The notes under the pieces were generated by a model. It was not told where the DNA came from, ran no database searches, and saw nothing but the letters and a program-made list of their open reading frames with translations. From the NCBI RefSeq assembly GCF_004801855.1, contig NZ_SSTC01000010.1:1-64000 (forward strand): DNA of 64,000 nucleotides, read 5' to 3'. The DNA is from Pseudomonas sp. A-1. Its GTDB lineage: Bacteria; Pseudomonadota; Gammaproteobacteria; Pseudomonadales; Pseudomonadaceae. How positions within the stretch are numbered: the stretch's first letter is position 1; each line of letters opens with the position of its first letter. Shown here piece after piece: positions 33,690 through 42,636 of this stretch. The position numbers were made by a program, and so were the translations under genes.

Positions 33690-34091
33690 ATGCTCGAAGG
33701 CAGCTGCCTGTGCAACGCGGTCCGCTACGAAATCCACGGCGAACTCGGTCCCATCGTCATGTGCCACTGCTCGCGCTGCCGCAAGGCCAACGGCTCGGCA
33801 TTCGCCACCAACGCCTCGGTGAGCACCAGCGCGTTCCATCTCGTCCAGGGGCAGGAAGCGCTGGCCGAATACCAGTCCTCGCCGGGCGTGTTCCGCGTGT
33901 TCTGCGGCAAGTGCGGCTCGCCGCTGTACAGCCGTCGCCCGGGGCAGCCGGAGCTGCTGCGCCTGCGCATCGGCACGCTGGATACGCCCATCGCCGGCAA
34001 GCCGACCGCGCACATCTTCGTCGGCTCCAGGGCCGAGTGGTGCGAGATCCACGACGACCTGCCGCAGTACGCCGAGCGCCCCGCCTCCTGA
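33690..34091 (+). CDS. GFA family (CENP-V/GFA fold) zinc protein
   Basis: 133 residues with the Cys pattern of the GFA fold: GSCLCNAVRYE near the start, CHCSRCRKANGS at about residue 25, and VFCGKCGSPLYS at about residue 70, giving two zinc sites. The family is named after a glutathione-dependent formaldehyde-activating enzyme, but most members have unknown reactions. AAGGAG precedes ATG 33690. It stands alone on the plus strand. Confidence 0.9.
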   Translation: MLEGSCLCNAVRYEIHGELGPIVMCHCSRCRKANGSAFATNASVSTSAFHLVQGQEALAEYQSSPGVFRVFCGKCGSPLYSRRPGQPELLRLRIGTLDTPIAGKPTAHIFVGSRAEWCEIHDDLPQYAERPAS

Positions 34092-34097
34092 ACGCAG

Positions 34098-34126
34098 CCC
34101 CGCAGGCCCTGGTCGAGCCTGCGGGG
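34098..34126 (+). terminator. hairpin after the GFA-family gene
   Basis: Perfect 10-bp stem CCCCGCAGGC / GCCTGCGGGG with a 9-nt loop; no T-run. Confidence 0.5.
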
Positions 34127-34270
34127 TGGACAGGCCGGGGAAACCCGCCACACTTTCACTGACCTGTCCTGCTGGCCTGCACCGCCGCGCGTTGTCCCGG
34201 CGCGGCAACCTGCCAGCGGTGCGCCCGGTCTGCAGCAGCGGAGATGCTTCACGATCAGGGCGGAGGCCCC

Positions 34271-35335
34271 ATGCGCAAGACTCCGATCCGCATTGCCACC
34301 TTTGTCGGCCTGCTCCTGCTCGGCCTGCTGGTTCTTGCCGCCGGCGCCTGGGGCGCGCTGGCCCTGCTCTACGCGGGGCCGCGCGACGAGCCCCTGCGCA
34401 ATGCCCTGGCTGCCGGCGTCGCCCTTGCTACGCTGCTCGCCCTCGGCGCCCTGCCGCTGCACCGCTGGCGGCGGACGGTGCTGGGCTGCTACTTCGCCCT
34501 GTTCGTCGTCCTGCTGGTCTGGTGGCACGGCATCGAGCCCTCCAACCAGCGCGACTGGCTGGCGGACGTCGCCGTGCTCCCCCATGCCAGCATCGAAGGC
34601 GACATGGTCACCGTGCACGACATCCGCAACTTCGACTATCGCAGCGAAACCGACTTCACCCCCGCCTGGTACGACCGGCGCTTCGACCTGCGCCAGCTGC
34701 AGGGGGTCGATCTGGTCGCCGTGTACTGGATGGGCCCGGCCATCGCCCACATCTTCCTCAGCTTCGACTTCGGCAAGGGCGACCACCTGGCAGTGTCCAT
34801 CGAGACGCGCAAGGAAAAGGGCGAAGGCTACTCGACCCTCAAGGGTTTCTTCCGCCAGTACGAGCTCTACTACGTGGTGGCCGACGAGCGCGACGTCATC
34901 CGCCTGCGCACCAACTACCGGCACGACCCGCCGGAGGATGTCTACGTCTACCGCCTCAAGGGCGATCTCGACAACGGCCGGCGCCTGCTCCTCGAATACA
35001 TGCAGCGCATCAACGAGCTGCACGAGCGCCCCGAGTTCTACAACACCCTGACCACCAACTGCACCACCACCATCTGGATGAACACCCGGGTCAACCCCAG
35101 CCACCTGCCCTTCGACTGGAGGATCCTGGCCAGCGGCTACCTGCCGGAGTTCCTCTACGAACAGGGCCGCCTGGATAGCCGCGGCCTGCCGTTCGCCGAA
35201 CTGCAGCAGCAGGTCCACGTCAACGCCCGGGCGCAGGCCGCGGACAGCGCCGCAGACTTCTCCAGGCGCATCCGCGAGCCGAGCCAGGCTTCACCCGCCG
35301 GCGTAGCGGACGACGACATCGACACCGGACAGTGA
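34271..35335 (+). CDS. DUF4105 domain membrane protein
   Basis: 354 residues. Three hydrophobic helices occupy residues ~8-90. The DUF4105 domain follows, with VHDIRNFDYRSETDF, DLVAVYWMGPAIAHIFLSF, YSTLKGFFRQYELYY, and the conserved TTNCTTTIW containing the single Cys. DUF4105 is thought to be related to NlpC/P60-like thiol folds, but no activity is established. It lies 37 bp before the PlpD-type gene on the same strand and may be its operon partner. Confidence 0.88.
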   Translation: MRKTPIRIATFVGLLLLGLLVLAAGAWGALALLYAGPRDEPLRNALAAGVALATLLALGALPLHRWRRTVLGCYFALFVVLLVWWHGIEPSNQRDWLADVAVLPHASIEGDMVTVHDIRNFDYRSETDFTPAWYDRRFDLRQLQGVDLVAVYWMGPAIAHIFLSFDFGKGDHLAVSIETRKEKGEGYSTLKGFFRQYELYYVVADERDVIRLRTNYRHDPPEDVYVYRLKGDLDNGRRLLLEYMQRINELHERPEFYNTLTTNCTTTIWMNTRVNPSHLPFDWRILASGYLPEFLYEQGRLDSRGLPFAELQQQVHVNARAQAADSAADFSRRIREPSQASPAGVADDDIDTGQ

Positions 35336-35372
35336 GCGAAACCACCTCTCAGGACCAGCGCAACAGGGGAAA

Positions 35373-37625
35373 ATGGGCATGCAACTTCGTGATCGGATCG
35401 TCCTTGTCGCCTTGGCCCTGACGCTGGCCGCCATGCCGCCCGCCCTGGCCGTGCCGGCGGACAGCGTCGCCACCGCCCGGCCGGAAGGCAGCACGAAACG
35501 CCCCCGGATCTGCCTGGTCCTTTCCGGCGGCGGCGCGCGGGGCGCGGCGCACGTCGGCGTGATCAAGGTGCTCGAGGAGTACCGCGTGCCGGTCGACTGC
35601 ATCGCCGGCACCAGTATGGGCGCCCTGGTCGGCGCCTCCTACGCGACCGGCACCTCCACGGCGGAGATGGACACCATCCTCAAGACCATCTCCACCGAGC
35701 TGCTGTTCAAGGAGGACCCGCCGCGCCGGGAACGCTCCATGCGCCGCAAGGAGGACGACTACGGCATCCTGTTCACCCCCGAGGTCGGCCTGGACAACGG
35801 CCAGGTCAAGTTCGGCAAGGGCGTGGTCACCGGCGTACAGCTGGAAACCGTGCTGCGCCGGCTGTCCAAGGCCAAGGGGCACTACCGCTTCGACACGCTG
35901 CCGATTCCCTACCGGGCCGTGGCCACCGACCTGGTGACCGGCAAGGCGGTGGTGTTCAACCAGGGCGAGCTGGCCAACGTGATGCGCGCCAGCATGTCGG
36001 TACCCGGCGCGGTGGCGCCGGCGGAGTTCGACGGCATGATCCTGGTCGACGGCATGCTCACCAGCAACCTGCCGATCCAGACCGCACGCGAGGAGATGGG
36101 TGCCGATATCGTCATCGCGGTGAACGTCGGCACCCCCCTGCTCACCCGCGAGCAGCTCAGCGGCATCTTCGGCGTCACCGGGCAGATGCTCAGCATCCTC
36201 ACCGAGCAGAACGTGCAGGCCTCGCTCGCCACCCTGCAGCCGCAGGACATCCTCATCTCCCCCGACCTCGGCGACTTCTCGACCGGCGACTTCGACCACC
36301 TGGAGCAGATCGCCCCGATCGGCGAGGCGGCGGCGCGCCAGGTCGCCGACCGCCTCGCCCGGCTGTCCCTGCCGGCCGCCGAGTATGCGGCGCTGCGCCA
36401 GGGCCAGACCATCGCCGTGGCGCCCGACCTGCGCCCGGTCGACGAGATCCGCTTCGGGAACCTCAAGCGCGTCAACCCGCAGAGCGCCCAGGCGGCCATG
36501 GATACCAGGCCCGGCGAGCAGATCGAGCAGGACACCCTCGACAGCGACATGCGCCGCATCTACGGCACCGGCGACTTCGAGCACGTCAACTACCGCTTCA
36601 TCGAGGAGCCCGGCAAGCGCATCCTCGCCGTGGACGCCGTGGAGAAATCCTGGGGCCCCAACTACCTGCGCTTCGGTCTGGGCCTGTCCAGCGACTTCAG
36701 CGGCGATGCGTTCTTCAACATCCTCGGCAGCTACCGCAAGACCTGGATCAACGACCGCGGCGCCGAGTGGCGCACCGACGTGCAGCTCGGCCATACCAGC
36801 GGCCTCTACACCGAGTTCTACCAGCCGTTCAGCGCCACCAACCGCTTCTTCATCGCGCCGCATGCCGCCATCGAGCGGCGCACCGCCGATCTCTACCGCG
36901 ACGACGACCGCGTGGCCAGCTACGAGATGACATCCATGCTCGGCGGGGTGGATGTGGGCAGCCAGTTCAGTCGCTACGGCGAATTCCGTATCGGTGCAGT
37001 CGGCGGACGCCTCAAGCCGCAACTGGACACCGGCCCCGAGAGCCTGTCGCCCGGCGACTCGCGGATCATCCAGGGGGCCTGGCGCGCCCGGCTGAGGCTC
37101 GACCAGCTCGACAGCGTGCACTTCCCCCGTTCGGGCTGGCGCGCCGGAGCCGGCATCTTCGACTCGACCGGCGCGCTCGGCGCCGACGACGAGTACACCA
37201 AGTGGGACGCCGACGGCAACGGCGCGTTCTCGTTCGGCAACCACACCCTCAACCTTGCCTTCAAGGCCGGCGACAAGATCGGCAGCGCCCCCCTGCCACG
37301 CTACGACCAGTTCCAGTGGGGCGGCTTCCTGACCGGCTCCGGCTACTCCACCGGCCAGTTGCTGGGCGAGCAACTGCAGTTCGGCAGGCTGATGTATTAC
37401 CACCGGATCCTCGAAGGCAGCATCTTCGAAGGCGCCTACACCGGCTTTTCCCTGGAGGCCAGCCGGATCGGCAATCCGCTGGTTCCGGGCAACAGCGAAG
37501 ACTGGCTCAGGTCCGCCGCCATCTTCATCGCTGCCGATAGTCCGCTCGGCCCGGTCTATCTTGGCTATGGGCGTGCGAAGGATGGCAACGACAGCTTCTA
37601 TTTCTATCTGGGAAGACCGTTCTAG
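35373..37625 (+). CDS. plpD: PlpD-type patatin phospholipase autotransporter (type Vd)
   Basis: 750 residues from ATG 35373; ATG 35379 fits the ribosome site AGGGG better. A signal peptide ends about residue 26 (PALA). The patatin domain (~45-330) has the oxyanion motif GGGARG 52-57, nucleophile Ser81 in GTSMG, and Asp226 in VDGM. A POTRA-like segment (~355-430, EIRFGNLKRVNPQ) and a 16-strand type barrel to the terminal Phe (FYFYLGRPF) follow. This is the architecture of type V-d secreted lipases such as Pseudomonas aeruginosa PlpD. All catalytic residues are present. Confidence 0.93.
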   Translation: MGMQLRDRIVLVALALTLAAMPPALAVPADSVATARPEGSTKRPRICLVLSGGGARGAAHVGVIKVLEEYRVPVDCIAGTSMGALVGASYATGTSTAEMDTILKTISTELLFKEDPPRRERSMRRKEDDYGILFTPEVGLDNGQVKFGKGVVTGVQLETVLRRLSKAKGHYRFDTLPIPYRAVATDLVTGKAVVFNQGELANVMRASMSVPGAVAPAEFDGMILVDGMLTSNLPIQTAREEMGADIVIAVNVGTPLLTREQLSGIFGVTGQMLSILTEQNVQASLATLQPQDILISPDLGDFSTGDFDHLEQIAPIGEAAARQVADRLARLSLPAAEYAALRQGQTIAVAPDLRPVDEIRFGNLKRVNPQSAQAAMDTRPGEQIEQDTLDSDMRRIYGTGDFEHVNYRFIEEPGKRILAVDAVEKSWGPNYLRFGLGLSSDFSGDAFFNILGSYRKTWINDRGAEWRTDVQLGHTSGLYTEFYQPFSATNRFFIAPHAAIERRTADLYRDDDRVASYEMTSMLGGVDVGSQFSRYGEFRIGAVGGRLKPQLDTGPESLSPGDSRIIQGAWRARLRLDQLDSVHFPRSGWRAGAGIFDSTGALGADDEYTKWDADGNGAFSFGNHTLNLAFKAGDKIGSAPLPRYDQFQWGGFLTGSGYSTGQLLGEQLQFGRLMYYHRILEGSIFEGAYTGFSLEASRIGNPLVPGNSEDWLRSAAIFIAADSPLGPVYLGYGRAKDGNDSFYFYLGRPF

Positions 37626-37671
37626 GGACATTACCGCCAGCCGACCGCAGTCGACATTTGCAGGGGCAACC

Positions 37672-39087
37672 ATGAGCAGCACGAAAAAATCGCATACCAA
37701 GACCAGGGCAGCGCCCCATGAGACAGCCGAGCCCGCCCCGGTTTTCCGCTCCCGCGACGAGCGCATCGCTGCAGGCCGGGCACTGCGCGACAAGGTGCCG
37801 CGCAGCAGCCATGCCGCCTGGACGCCGCCGGCCAGGCACCGCAACCCCATCGCCATCCTCGAGAAGTCGAACGAGGATCGTCTGGCCGAGCTGGTGCCGA
37901 TCCGCTACGGGCGCATGCTGCGCAGCCCCTTCGCCTTCCTGCGCGGTTCGGCGGCGCTGATGGCCCACGATCTCGCCATCACCCCCAGCACCGGCATCCG
38001 CGTGCAGGCCTGCGGCGACTGCCACCTGATGAACTTCGGCCTGTTCGCCACGCCGGAACGCAACCTGGTCCTGGATCTCAACGACTTCGACGAAACCCTT
38101 CCCGCCCTCTGGGAGTGGGACATCAAGCGGCTGGCCGCCAGTTTCGCGGTCGCCGGACGCGACAACCGGCTGTCCGATGATGAGTCGCGGGACGCTGCCG
38201 TGGCCTGCGTGCGCGCCTATCGGGAGAACCTGCGCGAATACTCCAGGATGAGCCCGCTGGAGGTCTGGTACTCGCGCCTCGACGAGGCAACCCTGATCGA
38301 GATGGCCCCCGATGAAAAGGTGAGAAAGCTGCGCCAGCAGCTCGCCGACAAGGCCCACGAACGGGTGATCGAGAACGTCTTCCCCAAGCTGGCCGAGCAG
38401 GTGGCCGGGCACCCCCGCATCGTCGATCAGCCGCCGATCATCTACCACGTCGCCGATCCCGAGTTCATGGACAAGGTTCACGAGGGCCTGGCGGATTACC
38501 GGGCGACGCTGTCCGACGAGCGCCGTGTGCTGCTGGACCGCTATCGTCTGGTGGATGCCGCATTGAAAGTAGTGGGCATCGGCAGCGTCGGCACCCGCTG
38601 CTTCATCGCGCTGATGCTCTCCGAAGAAAACCACCCTCTGATTCTCCAGCTCAAGGAAGCCTGTCACTCGGTCCTCGAACCCTACGCCGGGAAAAGCCGC
38701 TATGAAAACCAGGGCCAGCGCATCGTCATGGGGCAACGGCTGATGCAGTCCTCCAGCGACATCTTCCTCGGCTGGGCCCGCGGCCGGACCGGGCGCGACT
38801 TCTTCGTGCGCCAGCTGCGGGACATGAAGATGTCCATCCCCCTGGAGGGAGTCTCGGCCACGCAACTCGAGCGCTACGCCGGACTCTGCGGCCTGGTGCT
38901 GGCCCGGGCCCATGCCAAGTCGGGGGATGCGGCGACCATCAGCGGCTATCTGGGCAAGGGCGATACCTTCGACGAGGCGCTGGGCGACTTTTCCCTCGCC
39001 TATGCCGATCAGACCGCGCGGGACCATGCGGTCCTGGTAGAGGCGGTGAACTCCGGACGGCTGCAGGCGCTCATCGAGGAGGAGTAG
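37672..39087 (+). CDS. DUF2252 family protein
   Basis: 471 residues, soluble, with an N-terminal Lys/Arg/Pro-rich stretch of about 50 residues. The conserved core contains ACGDCHLMNFG, LDLNDFDE and WDIKRLAAS, a pattern like the catalytic loop of protein-kinase-fold phosphotransferases (HxxN then DxD), followed by VVGIGSVGTRCF and the helical C terminus. DUF2252 has no established reaction. CAGGGG precedes ATG 37672; it follows plpD by 46 bp on the same strand, so joint transcription is likely. Confidence 0.87.
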   Translation: MSSTKKSHTKTRAAPHETAEPAPVFRSRDERIAAGRALRDKVPRSSHAAWTPPARHRNPIAILEKSNEDRLAELVPIRYGRMLRSPFAFLRGSAALMAHDLAITPSTGIRVQACGDCHLMNFGLFATPERNLVLDLNDFDETLPALWEWDIKRLAASFAVAGRDNRLSDDESRDAAVACVRAYRENLREYSRMSPLEVWYSRLDEATLIEMAPDEKVRKLRQQLADKAHERVIENVFPKLAEQVAGHPRIVDQPPIIYHVADPEFMDKVHEGLADYRATLSDERRVLLDRYRLVDAALKVVGIGSVGTRCFIALMLSEENHPLILQLKEACHSVLEPYAGKSRYENQGQRIVMGQRLMQSSSDIFLGWARGRTGRDFFVRQLRDMKMSIPLEGVSATQLERYAGLCGLVLARAHAKSGDAATISGYLGKGDTFDEALGDFSLAYADQTARDHAVLVEAVNSGRLQALIEEE

Positions 39088-39109
39088 AACCCGCACGCCA
39101 GCTCCACGA

Positions 39110-39131
39110 CTGAGGGCCCATAGGCCCTCAG
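39110..39131. terminator. hairpin at the convergent ends of the DUF2252 and binding-protein genes
   Basis: Perfect 9-bp stem CTGAGGGCC / GGCCCTCAG with a 4-nt loop. It overlaps the stop of the minus-strand gene by a few bases and has no T-run. Confidence 0.5.
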
Positions 39132-40159
39132 CGGCCGGCTTCCCGCGTCTTCAAGGCCTCGGTGATCACCGATACGTCGAGGATGTTGCGCACGTCCACC
39201 TCCTCGCTGATGACCTCCTCCTCGAGCAGGAAGGTCACCAGATAGCCGAGGCGGCGATGGAACTCCGCGTCCTTGACCAGCGAATACCGGTAACGGGCAT
39301 TCACCCAGAGGGTCAGGTCGGGTGGCGGGGAATTTTCGTGGATCGCCTCGGCCCACTCCTCCCTGATGCTCATCTCCCGCGCCAGCGCCTTGATGCCGAC
39401 TTCGGGGCTCTTCTGCATGACCTTGCTGGCCATCAATAGCGCACGCAGAAAGCGCACCGCCGCTTCACGGTTTTCCCGCAGCCATGCGCTGCGGGCCGCG
39501 TAGACCGATACCGAGGTGTAGATGCCCATGGCTCCTTCGGTGACGATGAGGCGGCCGTTCGCCTCATGCACCATCTTCTGCATCCAGGGCTCCCAGACCA
39601 TGGCGGCGTCGATCCTGTTGCCGGCCAGCGCGCTCAACTGCTCCGCAGGGGGCATGTCGAGCAGTTCGACCTGGTCGCGGCGGATGCCCAGCTGGCGCAG
39701 AGTCATCATCAGCCCGAAATGCGCCGTCGACCCCCGGAAGAAGCCGATGCGCTTGCCGGCCAGGTCGGCGACCGTTTCGATGCCGCTGCCCCGCCGGGCG
39801 ACCAGGCCTTCGCCGTAGGCATTCTCCGGATTGATCCCGACCACCACCCAGTCGACGCCCTGGGTCAGTCCGCTGATGAAGGGCACGCTGCCGATGGAAG
39901 CCACATCGATGCTCTGCTCCCGGGCGGCGGCAATCATCGGCGGTCCGGCGACGAACTTGACGAAGCTCGGCCGCAGGCCGGCCTGTTCGAACAGGTGCAG
40001 ATCCCTGGCCACCAGCAGCAGCCAGTCGGTGTTCGCCTGAAAAGCGATGGTGATCGGCAGCAGGCTACGCTCTGCTGACCGGGGACTGGCATGGGCCGAT
40101 CCCAGACACGGCAGGATCAACAGGGTAAGCAGCAGCACTCGCGTACTCTTGCGGCACAT
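39128..40159 (-). CDS. ABC-type substrate-binding protein (NrtA/SsuA/TauA-like)
   Basis: 343 residues with a signal peptide (GSAHA before SPRSA). The fold and order of motifs (TIAFQANTDWLLLVARDLHLFEQAG, DVASIGSVPFI, DLAGKRIGFFRGST, NRIDAAMVWEPWMQKM) are those of aliphatic-sulfonate/nitrate/taurine binding proteins. No permease or ATPase gene is adjacent, so the partner and ligand are unknown. AAAGGAG precedes ATG 40159. It is the last gene in the eleven-gene minus-strand run, 23 bp after the lipoprotein gene. Confidence 0.85.
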   Translation of the reverse strand: MCRKSTRVLLLTLLILPCLGSAHASPRSAERSLLPITIAFQANTDWLLLVARDLHLFEQAGLRPSFVKFVAGPPMIAAAREQSIDVASIGSVPFISGLTQGVDWVVVGINPENAYGEGLVARRGSGIETVADLAGKRIGFFRGSTAHFGLMMTLRQLGIRRDQVELLDMPPAEQLSALAGNRIDAAMVWEPWMQKMVHEANGRLIVTEGAMGIYTSVSVYAARSAWLRENREAAVRFLRALLMASKVMQKSPEVGIKALAREMSIREEWAEAIHENSPPPDLTLWVNARYRYSLVKDAEFHRRLGYLVTFLLEEEVISEEVDVRNILDVSVITEALKTREAGR

Positions 40160-40182
40160 TTACGCTCTCCTTTGAGCCCGTC

Positions 40183-41271
40183 TCAGCGCGTCGTCGGAAT
40201 GGTCAGGATGGGCGCGGCCTCATGGCTTCTGGTCTCCACGAAGGTGAACAGAAACATGATCGACGAGAACACCTGCTTGGAAGGGATATCCCGGTTGTCG
40301 ATGTAGAACCAGTAGCCCTGGTACGGAACCGCCACGAAGGCATCGGCCGGCTGCTGCGCAGAGCTGGCAATCCGGATCAGCGGCGGAATGGCGCCGCTGG
40401 GTCCGATGTCGCCCTCCGCGGTCGGCCGCACCCGCCGCTCAGCCACATGCGCCTCGGGCACCGAAATGAACGAGGCGATGTCGACGAGGATCTCGTAGAT
40501 CGAGCGGGTCAGCAGGGCGATTTCCCGGTCGCTGCCGGCCACGGTTCCATAGCTGACCTGATACTCCCGCGCCTCGGGGTCCAGGCCGAGGATGGTCGCC
40601 ACATTGCGCCGGGCGCTTTCCTCGGCGGCGGCGGTCCGCGGGCGGAAGATCATCTGCAGCTGCGCCTCGCCGCCCTCCTGCCGGACGCGCATGCCGATGT
40701 CGCCCGAGGACTGCAGGCGCTCGAGGTTCGGCAGCAGGGCGTAGAACTCCGGATTGGCCCGCCGCACGAACAGGCGGCCGACGCGACGGTTGTCGACGCC
40801 GTTCACCGACTGGACCGAAGTGCGGAACACCTCCTCCACGGGGTTGCCGGCCTGGATGATGTTGAGGATCACCGAAGGCGGTATCGGCGTCATCAGCGAA
40901 CGGGCGAAGCGTTCGCCGGTCATCGGCGCATAGGTGACGGTGGGGCTGTCGTTGAAGGTGGCCCCGGCCGACAGGCCCACTGAGCTGTTGATGACCGGAG
41001 CGCCGTCGGTCTGATTGACGGCTGCGACGGCGCCGAGGCTGCGCGGGAACGAGTAGCCGGCGACGATCTGCCCGACGTCGAGGAACACCGGCGCATCGCC
41101 ATAGCGCAGCTTTACCAGGTTCAGCAGCATCTGACTCTTCCACGAGTCGCCCACCGCGGCCGAGTAGTCCAGGCGGTCACGCTCCACGGTGCCGGGGCCG
41201 ATGCTCATGCAGCCCGCAAGGGCCACGCAGAGCGCCGCCAACCCCAGCGCCGCGAACGAGAGCCCTTTCAT
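40183..41271 (-). CDS. hypothetical lipoprotein
   Basis: 362 residues beginning with a lipoprotein signal whose lipobox is ALAGC near residue 21, followed by MSIGPGTVERDRLDYSAAVG. A conserved-looking stretch WKSQMLLNLVKLRYGDAPVFLDVGQI and GYWFYIDNRDIPSKQVF marks a family I have seen as uncharacterised outer-membrane lipoproteins, but I cannot name it. GAGGGGG precedes ATG 41271. It sits 13 bp after the SLC13-type permease gene, suggesting a shared role in that operon. Confidence 0.75.
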   Translation of the reverse strand: MKGLSFAALGLAALCVALAGCMSIGPGTVERDRLDYSAAVGDSWKSQMLLNLVKLRYGDAPVFLDVGQIVAGYSFPRSLGAVAAVNQTDGAPVINSSVGLSAGATFNDSPTVTYAPMTGERFARSLMTPIPPSVILNIIQAGNPVEEVFRTSVQSVNGVDNRRVGRLFVRRANPEFYALLPNLERLQSSGDIGMRVRQEGGEAQLQMIFRPRTAAAEESARRNVATILGLDPEAREYQVSYGTVAGSDREIALLTRSIYEILVDIASFISVPEAHVAERRVRPTAEGDIGPSGAIPPLIRIASSAQQPADAFVAVPYQGYWFYIDNRDIPSKQVFSSIMFLFTFVETRSHEAAPILTIPTTR

Positions 41272-41284
41272 CGCCCCCCCTCGG

Positions 41285-42625
41285 CTAGCGCGCCAGCCAG
41301 AACAGGCCGACCACATACAGCGCCGATACAGTGAGCTGCACCAGAGTGATCGGCAAACCGTAGCGTAAGAACCGCACGAAGGTCACCTTCTCTCCCAGCG
41401 CGGAACAGATGCCGACCGCCACGATATTCGACGAGGCACCGATCAGCGTGGCGTTGCCCCCCAGCGTGGCGCCGAACATCAGGGCGATGAACACCGGCAG
41501 CGTGGCCGCCGGCCAGTCGGTGAAGCCCGCGCCCAGGGCGATCTCCGGCACCGCCTCGGCGGCCACCAGATAGCCCTTGGTCATCACCAGCGCGGCGACG
41601 ACCACCGGGACATTGGCAAGCAGGCTCGACATCACCCCGATGCCCGCCAGCAGGGCAAGCGCCACCAGGGTGAACTCCACGCCAAACCAGTCGTGCAGCT
41701 TGAGGGCCAGCCCCTGCAGCAGCCCCGTTTGGGTGAACGCCTGCACCAGGCAGAAGATGGCGCCGAGGAACACCAGGGTCTTCCAGTCGATGTCGCGAAG
41801 GACCGCTTCGACTGGCTCGACATGCACCTCATAGACAACGAGCAAAGCCAGGCTGGCAGCGATGATCGCCACCGAGGGCGGCACGATGTGCACCGGCAGC
41901 TGCTCGCCAAACAGGAACAGCAGCACCATCAGGGCCAGCACGGCCAGCGCCAGCAGCGCGAACCCCCGCCGCTCCAGAGGCACCGCCGGCCGCTCGGCCG
42001 GCAAATCGATCCGCGCAGTCCATACCTGCGGCATCAGCCAGGGCAACAGCGGAATGACCACCAGTACCGCCAGCAGGCCGGCCAGACTGACCGTCTGCAG
42101 ATATTGGACGAAGCTCATGCCGATCGAGCTGCCGACCAGGAAGGTCGCCGGATCGCCCACCAGGGTGAGCATGCCGGCAGCGTTGCTGACGATCGCCGTG
42201 ATGACCATGGGCCCGACGATATCCACCTTGAGCGCACGGGCCACGCGGATGATCACCGGGGCGAGCAGGATCACCGTGGTGGCGTTGGGCAGGAAGGCGC
42301 ACACCGGGGCGACCAGCAGCACCAGCAGGATCAGGAAGCGCCTGCCGCTGCCACCTGTCGCGTGCAGATAGATGTCGCCGATGCGCTCGAACAGCCCGGT
42401 ACTGGCCAGCACGCGCGCCACCACCATGCCGCCGAACAGCAGCGAGATCGGCCCCCCCGCCGTACGCAGGGCAGCCACCAGATCGTTGTCGGTCAGGATG
42501 CCAGCCGCCAGCAGCACACCCACCCCCAGCAGCGCGGCGACCGCCATGTCGATCACATCGAAGGCGATCGCCAGGATCACCGCCGAGAACACGCCAAGGG
42601 TCAGGTAGATCTGCAGGTCGGTCAT
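41285..42625 (-). CDS. SLC13/ArsB-superfamily permease
   Basis: 446 residues with about eleven to twelve membrane helices. Repeated hallmarks of the ion-transporter superfamily are present: FLPNATTVILLAPVIIRVA, SNAAGMLTLVGDPATFLVG, and in the second half NVPVVVAALVM with LGGNATLIGASSNIVAVG. Members exchange or co-transport anions (arsenite, dicarboxylate, sulfate) or sodium/proton. The substrate cannot be read here. GAGGAT lies 7 bp before ATG 42625. It is placed 11 bp after an amino-acid-type binding-protein gene. Confidence 0.85.
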   Translation of the reverse strand: MTDLQIYLTLGVFSAVILAIAFDVIDMAVAALLGVGVLLAAGILTDNDLVAALRTAGGPISLLFGGMVVARVLASTGLFERIGDIYLHATGGSGRRFLILLVLLVAPVCAFLPNATTVILLAPVIIRVARALKVDIVGPMVITAIVSNAAGMLTLVGDPATFLVGSSIGMSFVQYLQTVSLAGLLAVLVVIPLLPWLMPQVWTARIDLPAERPAVPLERRGFALLALAVLALMVLLFLFGEQLPVHIVPPSVAIIAASLALLVVYEVHVEPVEAVLRDIDWKTLVFLGAIFCLVQAFTQTGLLQGLALKLHDWFGVEFTLVALALLAGIGVMSSLLANVPVVVAALVMTKGYLVAAEAVPEIALGAGFTDWPAATLPVFIALMFGATLGGNATLIGASSNIVAVGICSALGEKVTFVRFLRYGLPITLVQLTVSALYVVGLFWLAR

Positions 42626-42636
42626 GCGATCCTCGC

